Assembly (NCBI RefSeq): GCF_028453695.1
Contig: NC_135781.1
Span: 25,357,640-25,421,639, forward strand
Origin: Augochlora pura
Taxonomy: Eukaryota > Arthropoda > Insecta > Hymenoptera > Halictidae
Direction of reading: 5' to 3'
Length of the DNA stretch: 64,000 nt
The notes under the pieces are model-generated. The model did no database searches, was not told the DNA's origin, and saw only the letters and a list, made by a program, of their open reading frames with translations. This document shows, piece after piece, positions 47,301 through 59,300 of this stretch. Positions within the stretch are counted from its first letter, which is position 1. Every line of letters begins with the position of its first letter. A program made the translations under genes and the position numbers.

Positions 47301-50300
47301 TCAGACCTTCGTGTGCCGGGGGGAGACATTTTCGTGACCTCGGGTTCGATGATTTCCTTCGATTTCAGACGATGGAAATATTTTTGCCACTCTAATCGCA
47401 CGCTGTATGTATACCAAATACGTCAATGACGCGTGTTTTAGCTTCAATTGGAGCTAATTAAATTTTTACATGGAGTTTCTATAGTTCGTTGTAGAGAGGT
47501 GATTTCAATCCAAAAGATCGTGGCGACTACAGTCGGCAAAATAATCTTCTACCAGTCGCATAGACGATGTTTCTTCGGTCTTCTAATTTCGGAGAGAATC
47601 ACCCTTGTTTTCTCATACGTTACACGACGCAAAAATGTTTTCGAAAAAAAAAATCGCCGCTGCAAAAATAGAGCTTTCAAGTTTTGAAACGAGTCTAGGT
47701 AGATTGTCCTACGATTTTTTTCTCACGAAGTTACAACGGTTTGAATGTCAACAATTTTGCAACCCTTCCAAATTTTTCCTCTGGGCAATCCAGTGCATAA
47801 GATTGCAGAGGACAGATGCAGAGACTCGTAAAAGAATCCGTTTTATGGCTACAATATGCGACCGTAATAAAGTAAGCTTCGATCAATTTGGAAGTTGGAG
47901 GATCGGTTCTGTCTCCTCAAGATCGAAGACCGACGCGATGGTGGAATATTCGCGCACGATTCGCCTATAAATTCATCGACTCTGCTCAAGTTCCGACCTT
48001 TTCTCGCGGAGTCGCCCGACCCACAAACTTTCGCGAAGGTTTATTGCACGCGATCGCATCTGCGCCGCACATCTCACGAACCTGGCACCGATAATTCGCT
48101 CGTCGATCACACGCAACGATAAATCGTGGCCCTGCCGTCCGTCTCGCCTCGCTCACCGCGCCGGTCCGCGCTCGAAACGATTATAAATTAGCTTTGAATT
48201 CGACGGAACGGCGAGTCGTTCGGTTCCCTTGCTAATTGTTTCCTCGTTAGCGGCGTCAACTCGGCAATAAGCGTTTCTTTGTGTGCCTGCGGATGTCGCA
48301 CGTTTTCACCTACCCCCGCTGTACAGCGATAATCGCCCGTCCGTTTCCCGCGTATCTCGCAGAATCTGAAAAGCCCTCCAAGATTCCCCGGCAGCCTCCA
48401 GTCGGAGCATTTTGCTTCCCCGAGACGGAGCTGGTAGCGACGAACTAATCGAACGCCTCGATTGCGCTCGATACGGCCATTATGAGTCGCGAGAACCTCG
48501 AGTCGGCCGATGACGCGTCGTGAGTACACTCTTTCGAGTCTTATTCGTCTCTGAAACCCGAGTCCCTTCCGGTAACCGGTTTCTCCTTTGAAATCTACGT
48601 TCTTTCAGTATAATACCTTTCACGAAATATCTGCTTTCTTTTTGGAACATTCGCTAACTCTTCCGAAGCCTAAGTACCTTTTAATTCTAATATAGTTCCT
48701 CTTTGAAATAAACATTATCTTCTTCAAATATCTAATTATTAAACTGCGGCTTTTTATGTGAAATAAATGCAGAAGTTTTCTTTCTTTCGATAATAATTTT
48801 AATAATTACAAGTGATACGTCAGGATTCTTAGTTTTTGTTAAAAATTTCACTGATTTTAATTATATCTGCTCGTTTTTACCGTAATTGCATAAAATCCGC
48901 ATTCCACCGATTACTCTTCTGAAATCTAGCTCATTGTTCGACTGTTATTCACTTCCGGAATGTACAATTTCCATTCTGAACATAGCGGTATCTTGAAATC
49001 GAGTTCTCTGTCAGAGTTGTCAGGATTCACGAGACAAGGGAATAAAAGCTTGCGAAAGAATAAGGAAGCGAGAAAGACGCAGAGAAAGTGAAGAGGCCAC
49101 CGGAGTCGCATCATGGCATTCGCGGGCCGTACACGCTCTTATATTTAAACCGCGTGTGCTGTTTTTTGCTGTTTACTACCTTTGTTATTTAGAATATGGC
49201 ATTAAAATTGTTTCACCGAGCTATTCTCTCGTTTTCGTCCTTTTGTTTCGCGTTAATCCTGTTCTCGCCGACCTTTAACCTTTCGCGGCTCGAAGCATTG
49301 TCGATAGTCATGCGGTTTCACCGCGTATCAGTATGTCGAAGCCAACGTTGTACAACCGAAGTGAATAATGCGTACGGGTGCGTACAATTTTTTAGTTCGT
49401 CTGCAAATTCTACGTAATAACTGTTGGTAGGATCCAAAATATTTACCTTTTTGCAATCGGATTTTGCCGACACGCAACATTAAATTATTATTTTATTAAT
49501 TTTATTAATATTAAATTATATAGTCAATACATAGAAGAATCACAAAAATGTTTATTTATTAATATCTATAAAATTTCGCAGCGATATCGTGTTTCTTATT
49601 ACAATTCAACTTTGCATAATAGAATCACAATTTCGACAAATTTTTGCACCGAGTTTGTAGTTGGAACTTGTATCAGAAAAATCCTCCAAGTGCTAAGGGA
49701 TAATTCTCATGAGTCCACTAGATCATTTCTAAGATCTCTGCAGGATTTTAAATAATTTTCGGATTTTTAAGCCTCGTAGGTCTCAAACGATTCCATAAAC
49801 CATCATTATTTTTTGGAGAATGCCGAACGACTGTCGATATCTCCAAGATGTAACCTACCCGTGAATTTCTAGGCTACGCGGGTCCTATAGCATTCGCGGA
49901 TCGTTAAGATTGCCGTGGTCCTCTAAACTGTCGTTAGACGAGGATTTACGTGGATCCGAATCCCATTGACGACGAACTCCAAGACACTCGGAGGGCCGCG
50001 CTAAACGTCGTTAGGCTCGCGGCAAAGCGGCAAACGCGTCCGACAGCTAAAAGCTCCGGTCCGGGGGCGACGGTAGTTAACGCGGCGCGGCAGGCACACG
50101 CGGCTCGAACAAAGCGCTTCCTGCTGAGGAGGTTTAATTATAATAAAATCGCGTGCGCGTCGCCGCGCCGGGCGATCGCGAACGACCATCCAGGAATTAT
50201 CTCGTGATCCCACGCGCGTTGCGCCGCGCGTCGTCTCTTTCTCGCGCCGGCGTCGCTCGAACACGACGATTCGAGGAAGCAATTTACGTTATCAGCCTGC

Positions 50301-53300
50301 TTCGGTCGGAATCGCAGATCCCGCGAGATTATGCGATCACTGCGGATCGAGTCCGCGACGGTGCAGCAAAGAAGGGTACGAAAGGAATCGCGGAGGAGGC
50401 TCGCGAGAGGAGACGAGAACTGGCCGAGAAATCGCGCAGACAGGTGCACCGGAGCTGGCCGCCTGTGCGATCTTGCCTGATTCGCCAAGTTTCACGTGTT
50501 CGTTCGATTTGTTTTTTAGACCGTGGATGCAGCCGGGTATTGGAGGCGGAGGTGGCGCGGCCCACGCAGGTGGGACAGGTGACGACGAGGCTCCGAAAGA
50601 TCCCGGTGTTCGGATCACCCATCAGTCTTACACCGAGAAAGATTACGAAGGTACCGATGTTTCTTGAGCTTGCTTCGTTCTCCGGCCCGGAACCGGTCTG
50701 TCGAGCCATCGTCTCGATTTTCAATTCGATCGGATCACTGCGGAATCGTCGAACCGTCTTGAAATCGTACGCTCGTTCCTGGAAGATTTTTTTCGGAAAA
50801 TCAGAGTCGACATCTAGACATTTTTCCTGTGGCTTTGTTGGGCGTACCTTGAAGAGCACGAAACTATTTTCCTGGTCTTCTTATTTCGCATAATGGCGAC
50901 GCCGAACTGTACATGCTCTAAAGACGCGCTTAAAACTAGACCCACCTAGCACTAAAGACGTCTAATGTGTGTTGTTTTATACGAGTTACAAGACTGAATT
51001 TATGTATATATCATTCAATATTGATTGCAATGTGTGCTTGTAATAAGAAATTTATTCGATTATTTTCTACAAAAGTGGCGCCATAATACCAAAAATATTG
51101 AAATAAATATGAAACCGGTCCTTTGGTCACCGTAGTAGGTTTAGCGGTAAAGCCTTTTGATGCAATGGAGATTTGATGTTTTAGTGGAAACATGAACTTT
51201 AAATACAGCGTCGCTATTTTGCGGGACCAGGAAGTCAAAGAAATATTTACACGCTCTTTCAAATTCGGGGAACCTGGTCCAGGTGAAAAGTCCTCTACCT
51301 AGCCAATGGTTTTCCCTAGGAAACGTAGCTGGCGTATGTTTTTAGGCCTAACTCGTTAATACTCGTCCGCGTGTAGGTCAATCGGATGGGAACACGGATC
51401 AGGCTTCGATGTTTGCTCACAGAAGGCAGACGGTCGACTCGCGCCGGTGCTTCGAAAATCATTATTTCGTCGAAGTCGCGACACATCCTCGTCTCGGCCG
51501 AGCTGGTCCCGAGGTCACCTGTCCCGCCGCGATCTTGAACCGTTCCAGCGAGGCTGATCGATTCCACCTGAGCGACAGCTCGATCGACCGAATCGGTGAT
51601 CCCGATGCGAGCCGGTTCCCTTCGTCGGGACTCTGTGGTGAGCCTAGAAGCTGAGGTTCGATGAGGCCTATCGAACAATCGGCGCCGAATCGTTCACGAT
51701 CAAACAAATGCCGAAAAATCGGCAGCTTTCGAGTTCGAGATGAATGATCGGGAAATCATGGCTCAGCGTTCCGGCGAAAGGATTGCCATTATATCGATGA
51801 TCCTAGGATCCGATGAGACTTTGAGTCGCTCATGCGAGCTCTCTTTCATCTGCTTCCAGGTCACAGGGCACACACCGTCTACGTGGGCGTCCATGTACCC
51901 GGAGAGAGGAGACATCGTCGTCACCACAAGCATCATCATTCCCAGCGACAGTCATACAACGCCGATAAGGAGAATGTCGACGAAAGGCCCAGTAAGTTCT
52001 TATCACTATCATCTTCGCTAGTTGTGTCCATCACCTGCTCTTCGATTGTCCTCGCAATCTTAGCGAAACTTCAGCTTAGTTTGCTCCGCGTTATCTTCCT
52101 CCTAGTCTTCTCCTAGTTCCTTCAACTTTTACTTCTTGGTTTTCTTCGCAATGTCGTCGGTGCTTTTCATAGCCTCATCATAGTACTCCATCATAGGCTT
52201 CTCCATATGTTGTTTCTTGGTTTCCCTACTTTCTTGATCTTCAACCTTCTTCAACCTTCAATCATTTTCATCATCCTACCACGTCCATCGATCTTCCTTG
52301 TGTTACCCTCGATGTATCCCACAGATCTGACCCTCCTCTCTAGCATTGTGATCTTGGATTCTCTTCACGATCCTCGCGATTTTCCCTCGACGGTTGTTCT
52401 CCAATTTTCTTTAATTTTCTCTCCTCAACTTCAAGCCTTCACAAGTTGGCCCTCTTTTATTTCTGCATCTTTTTCAGAATCTCGACTCCCTTCTCTCATG
52501 CGTATATTGCTCATGGGTCGTCTACACCATCCTGATGAATCCAGATCGTGTTTTGTTCCTCAGTCTTTCTCGTGGCTTTGATTACTTTTCCTCGCATCTC
52601 TCGGTCGTTCCCGTAACGTCGATGATACGACATTCGCTTTTGTTAGAGGGTTGCCAACCCTTTCCCCCATGCGTACTTTGCTCCTGGCTTTTCTCCACGG
52701 TCCCCATGATTTCTCGCGTGTTTCGTTCAATCTTCCACACCGTTCCGATGATATCCTCTCCCAGCTTCGGGACACCCCCATCGCCTCGCGACCCTCCATT
52801 CTTTCGGATCCCTTATCGAACTCGCCCCTCTGCCTCTTGCTTTGAAAAGGTCGCATTTTTTATCCAACTGAATTCCTGCTTCTACAATCCCCGTTGGAAG
52901 CTCAATATTTCAGGTCAACTTCGCCGGGACCTTGCGTTCCTTATCATTTGACTGCGAATTGTTATGCGAGTTACCATTTCGTAGATTGTGGTAATATATT
53001 AGGTCGAGTCATAAATAACTTCCGTTTCATTTATCAGATATTTATTTTGTTTTATTTTATTTATTTGTTTTGTTTCTTTTTATCTTTTATTTATGTTGTA
53101 CCCTTATTTAGATTCTATCTAGCTGCATCAAGTGTTGTTTATGACTCGACCCAATAAAAATGAAGTACCACGTATAAAGATTCGTGGCATATATATATAT
53201 ATTATTACAAAATTTAAACGAGGCAGTCGTATTTAAATAATAATCTGGCCGGAGTACAGCGAAGCGACGCGAGTGTTAAAACATGCAGCAAAAGTTGAAT

Positions 53301-56300
53301 TACCGGAACAGAAATCGCGGACCGTGATATTGAAAGCGGACAAGATCGTCCCCTTTAAAATCGGCTACAGCGCGGGGCTGCTTTTCTCGCGGCCAGGTGT
53401 AGTTACTTAATCAAACTTTTTAATATGAATAGACCGAAAGGTCGACTGATAAAAATTGAAATAGACGCTCCCGGGGATATCAATGATGAATTATTACCGT
53501 AGAAATCTGAGACGCGTTAGTCGACGAATTCCGGAGATAACTTCGATATTCCTGGACGAAAGGGTGTCATCAATTTTTCGGAACGGTCGATTCTATGTAG
53601 ATCGGACACGCGAAAGTTCGCCCGTTCGAGGAACGCACCGTTCTCGAGCGACGTTCACCGCGAATCGATTGCCATCCACGAATAGACAGGGTAGACTGAA
53701 CATCTTTTGTAGGTCACGAGTTTTCGAGGTTTCGAATAGAAGTTAATCGGCGGCGTCGCCACGCCGTCGTCGCTTCGAGGAGGTCCGCGGAGCCTTAGTA
53801 AGAAACCGACACCCTGATCCTTCCAAATAACACAGATTCTGCAGCGAACTTGGCAACACGATGCTTCTCCTACTTGTAAAAAGAAGACGAGAATATTCGC
53901 CGGTGTGCTAAGGAATTGCTAGTTCTATCGACAATAACTCATTCGACGGACGGGAAGACCGGAGCTAGATGTTACAGGGGTAAAAAGATGCAATGAACGT
54001 TCCTCGTGAAAGAACGTAGTTGTCGTAATTTTACCGAGAGAGAAAGGCTCGCGTCACGTTAAATATGCCACAGGAAACATTAGGTATTATGCGTGAATTA
54101 ATTTGATAGCTATTGTTCAGGCTATTACTCGGTTTAAAATAGAAACAAATTTCTTTGATTTTGATATTGTTTAATGAACGTTCCTAGTAAGTAAATCTGT
54201 TAGAACTGATTTTTATTCTTTAGCTCAAGCATGAAAGGTATAATTTTTGTCGAAGTTGGAAGATGCTTCCGTTTTTTACTTGTAAATCATACAAAGATTG
54301 AGTCTAATACTGTCCAAATATTACCTACATAGTAAACATACGTTAATTGTGATAATTCGAGTGTAATTTTTAATGAAATATTGATCAATGTTTATTCTAT
54401 AAAATAGCGTACTTGTAACATGGCCTGGCAAAAATGATGAGATCATAGATTAATTTATGGGGAACATCGCTGTCCAACTTTATGGGAATACCGAGGTTTT
54501 CGAGAAAAAAAATCGCAACCAGCCCTGGTCTCCCTTGTTCGAAAGAAAACTTGGCTCCTGTCAAGAAAATCCGCTGCCTCGGCAAAAGTGCTAAAGAGCC
54601 GATCCTAAGCCGACAGAGCAATTTTTTTGCTCATCCAGCCTCGGTGAATCCGGCGTCCCATTCATTTCCGATTTTATTGGAGCCATAATCTTAAGCCGAG
54701 GGTGATCCGTAAATTGCCATTCAAGCCAAATGTTCGGTGGCTAAATATCGCAATGGGAACACAGTAGGGTCCTCCCGATAATCTCAGAGGGTCCTCGGGT
54801 TCGGATAATCGATCCGGTTGAGAAATGCCCGGGAGCAGAGTTCCCGGCTGCCGAAAAAAAAACCGTTTTTCTCTTCGGCACTCGAGCTGAATTAACCTAG
54901 CAGTTTTCTCTTATTGCTCACCTCTGCCGGGGCTTTCACCCTACTCGTTCGAAACGTAATCTACTCAACTATAAACCGACTCTAAACATCGTAGAGGGAA
55001 TACTAACTCGGATAATCCACTTAGCCGAGAGGCCCCCGAAGAAAAATTCCTTTCAGTCGGTACCGTCTCCGCTACTCCGGCGAAATGAACCGATTGCGAG
55101 CCAACGGAGCAATTTTCTGATCGTCCAGCCTCTTTGCCTATTGTAGGCGCGTGGCAGACTCTAAAGAGACCGAGAGGAAACTAGGTTGCTATCCAACCGA
55201 AACGACGACGGCGCCGACAACGGGCATTAGAAAGGGGTAAACTGGTAGATGTATCGTTTGAAATATTTTTCAAGTCTTGTATCGCATAAGAAACATACAA
55301 GTTTTAATAGAATATTCAAGAATTATTGCAGCATAAAAATAGTAAAATATGCGCTTCTCATAATTTATGGCCACTTGTACGCCAGTTCTGGCCATGTCTA
55401 GTATCATTTCTGGCAATCTCATCTATCTATTCATTACTAGTTTGAGGTTCTGTTTATTGTTAGGGGCTATAACCAACATCGTAGAAGAGGATATGAATGC
55501 ATTAGAACTTCCCTTATCCGAATTCAAAATGGACAGTTAATTTCTTTTTACGTTTATCTTCGTATAAGGTAATGGGTCAAGGTCCTTTTTTAGTGTCATC
55601 ATTATTACTTGGAATAATCAAAGGTCTAAATAATAAAGGCCGAGGTAATACTGAAATGATACCGATGGCCAGAAAAGGTGGGCTGGCCGCAGCCAATGCA
55701 TCTACCCTGCTATCGCGAGCGCGCGATGGACGGGAGATATTACGGCGTTCCCGATGAAAACGACTGTCTCCGCTTTGCCTGGTCGTTCCCATTAGCGCGT
55801 CGCGTCGTCGTCGAAGGGTGCACCGGCTGCGAGGCTGCGAGGCTGCGAGCGTCGCTCGACGAGCCCTGTGTGCAGGTTGCACGGTGTGTTGCACTTTGCG
55901 GCTGTATCGAGCGGTGCGTGGCACCAAGCCAACCACTTGTCAGGACTTGCCCGGTTGTTCACCCTACTTCTGGCACACCGGGTACAAGTTGGTGACCGAT
56001 ATCGAGTCCCGGCGAAGGGTCTCCCTTTCTCCCGCGGCACCCTCGACCCTTGAACCTTCGGTTTTTAAACGAACACGGGGAAACCGTTCCACCCCCGCGG
56101 AACGCCGAACGATCGAGATCGAGCTGGCATTCCGAGCCAGCGGACCGAAAACCGTCGGGGTGCCCGATCGAACTTCGAAATTGGAATTCGTTGGGGGAGC
56201 GGGATCGATCCGGTGCGTGTTTACGAGCCCGTCCGATGTCAACGGTGACCGAAAGCTTGGGCACGTTCGATGCACCGAATGCATTCTATTCCAAGCTCGT

Positions 56301-59300
56301 TACCACCGTCGCTGCGGCTCTGCAATCGATACTTTTCACTTTGACGCCGACGGCGACTTGCTGCCAGCTGTTCGGGAACCCGATCTTGTTAACCCTAATC
56401 GGCCGGGATGCACTTTCCCTGGTTAGCAATTTTTGCGTAGCCAGTTCGGCCGGCCGAGCGATGAGAGCGAAGTTGTCTTCGTATTGGATGCTGGGGATTC
56501 ATACAGGATTAGATTTCGTTTAGTTAAACGGCAAGCGATTCCGAAGTTCTATCATACCTCTTCCGATGATTCTGTTATACTAACGTCGAGGAAGCATTGG
56601 CGGCTTCAAACGTCCCCTAGGTTTCATTGCATTTCTTACTGCGAAATAGCGCTAGCGATTTTACGATAAGATTCGCTTCAAGTTTAGGGATTATCCGTTT
56701 CAGATTCAAGGGGAATTCGTTTCAGATTTGCAAATGCTCACGGAACTGATCGCCCATCATTTAGAATAACACTCTAATCCTACAAATCATTTGTAAATGA
56801 TGTGCGATCAATAAACTATGGATTCTGTGTCAAATAAAAATTTTCTACATCGTTCGCAAGATTCAGAAATTAAATAAAAAAAAATGAATTCTACCAATTA
56901 CTCTGTTTACTTGAAGATAGAGTAACAAAATCATTAAACTCTTATGTCTTTTATTTTTGTTATGAGTGCATAAAATCCACAGTCTAACGATCAGTTTCGC
57001 GAGCCTTTGTATTCATTTCAAATTCAAAAGAACCCATTTTAGGCTTAGTAGAATTCATTTCCAATTTAGAGAAACCCATTCGCACGTTTTGTGCGATCGT
57101 AGAAACGAACGTTCACTGATATTCACCAGATGCATCGTATGCACCCTATTAGCGTGATAAGACTTGAGAGTTGTAATTTGAAGGGGTCTGATCAACTTAG
57201 AGAGTTGAGCTCGATTAGTAAGATTATCGCCGACGTGTCTTGTCTCCTTGACGTTTCAGGACAATTGCTGATGACTCGAAGGAGTCGACTATCTAGCATC
57301 TGCGATCCCGACGGCGAGATGATATGTAAGCCCCTAATACTGTGTATAATACCAGACTTCTCTGCATTTACGTACACTTTCACCGAGAGACCATTCGTAC
57401 GTTCAAATTAGCATATCGTCAGCGACAGAACTATATACCTCGATTAACTAGACCAACAGGGAACCCAAAATTCATACACCTTTATCTCCTAACCTTCTGA
57501 TTAGTCTCGAGACACAGTGGTACAGAACATTTTCTACAGGAGTTTACATAAAACTAAAATTATCTGCTCGGTTACCTGAGACAGGAGCTTTTATAGTTTA
57601 AAATAACAGCGAAGATCGACCATTTCCAGCTGCTAATTCGCCTGCTGACCGCGTAAGATTCGAAACCAAGTGGCTCGAAACGAGATCGAAACAATTTGAT
57701 GCAACTTAAACAATGGAACAATTTCGAAGTAATTTCATTTAAATTTAACGGAAGCAATTTAAACAACGGAATAATGGCGTAAAACCGTGTAGAAAGCAGA
57801 TTGTTCGACAGAGCATTTTAACAATGTCGTACCAGCCACACTTCCGCTAATCCGGTTAATCGAGGATCCGTCGTACGGCGAAACGGCAGCGAGCAAACTA
57901 CGCGCGATCGGAAGTGATGTCACGAACGCTTCATTAGCCGGCCGCGACGGTAATTAAATTCGATGAAATTGGTATCGCTGGCGTGCGGATAATTGCCGAT
58001 TCGCCGGTCGGCGCTCGTGCGAGTCAGCTGATGCGTTTCGGCGAACATCAATATTTATCGGCGGGTGCCGCCTCGCGTACGGCTGCTCGGACGTCTCATT
58101 AACTGGTTTATCATCGTTACATAAAGACCGCTGACGATCGTTAATGCGACGCGGCGGCTACGTCAAAAGCGGATTACCATCGGAGGCGCTCGCTTCTCGA
58201 CGCGTCTTTCCTCGAGTCCTCCCTGCTTAACGTGTTCCGTCGCCTCTACGAATGGTCTCGGATAATAGATTGTCCGATGCACACGATTCTCCCGCGTCTC
58301 ATGCAGTAGCACGATCGAGCAGCTTCCGCGCCGGCTACGCGGCTAGACAATGATACAAGTTTCCGCTTCGCGTCTATTTCGACGTCGTCGATGCTCCTCA
58401 CCGATGCGTGCATGCGTCATCGACGATCGACCAACCCCTTGCACCGCACCGGTCGACGTCTCATTTCGAATGGCAGCTGTGTTCAATTTCTAGGTGGTTC
58501 TCGGCACTAGTACAATATTTTCTCATCTTTCGTACACATTTCGGCAACTGTCATCGACACATCCTCCTAGCTGAAAACAAGGTCCGCGGATTCTCTTCTC
58601 GTCGCGTCTCATTCACACACGTGCACGAATATCGCAAGCAATGGCCCGCGACGCTCGTCCTCTTCTACGAATTTGCGCGATCTTTCTCTTATTTTAGAAT
58701 TGCCGTGTTGTTCAATGATGCTGGTTTAAACTGCAAGGGAGAAGCTTCAATTTTAAAACTGCAAATATGTAGAGACGCTTTAATTTATATTGACGATTCC
58801 CTAAGTGCTTTTATGAGACTTGCATCGAAAGATGGTAGAAACGAGCAGGATACTCGATTAAGCTTGATTCAATGACGCAAAGCTCGTCTTTTTCTTTATG
58901 TTCTTTCAATTTAACGTGACAGCAGAACCCGTTATTTCTGTCTGTCTCCCCTCTCCCTAAGCAAATAAAATCAGCTGCTCGGGAATAAGTTAAGTTTTAT
59001 CCTTTGAAGTCGAAAGACAGTACCAATGGAACAGTTACCAAATTGCGCGAGTTTGTACAAACGTCGAGCGTCACCCGCCAAGCTTGTTAGACCTCAGCGC
59101 GTCGGGCAGGACAACAGCCAGAGCCAACATTAGGTGTTCGACACATTGTTTGCTCTCTTCTGCATCGATATTTATTTGTGAAGTTGTTTCACCGAACGTG
59201 TGCGGGGGACGCCTGTTTCACGTGCGAACGCGTTGAATTGCAGTCACGCCGCCGGCCCAGAGGGTGCAGTTCATCTTGGGCGAGGAGGTCGGCGACGATG

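Larger units (their letters stand above)
41329..50519 (+). other. SLC4 first intron (from start A)
   Basis: GTACGT to TTTTTTAG, 9.2 kb. Contains MITE family A copy 2 (41670-41892), a 23-bp-stem hairpin (44587-44657), a family B element (48735-48908) and the candidate exon at 48482. GC-rich parts give overlapping open frames without splice support. Nothing else recognised. Confidence 0.7.

Noticed and set aside
50153..50893. 246-codon plus-strand open frame across SLC4 exon 2
   Set aside because: It overlaps exon 50520-50650 in a different frame. The splice-supported frame with conserved VRITHQSYTEKDYEG is the real one.
51740..52021. ATG-started frame running into SLC4 exon 3
   Set aside because: Reads the exon in the wrong frame, so it cannot be an alternative start.
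55577..56523. Several overlapping open frames of 80-200 codons on both strands
   Set aside because: GC-rich intron DNA is open in many frames; no frame has family motifs or splice sites, and exons 3 and 4 join without it.
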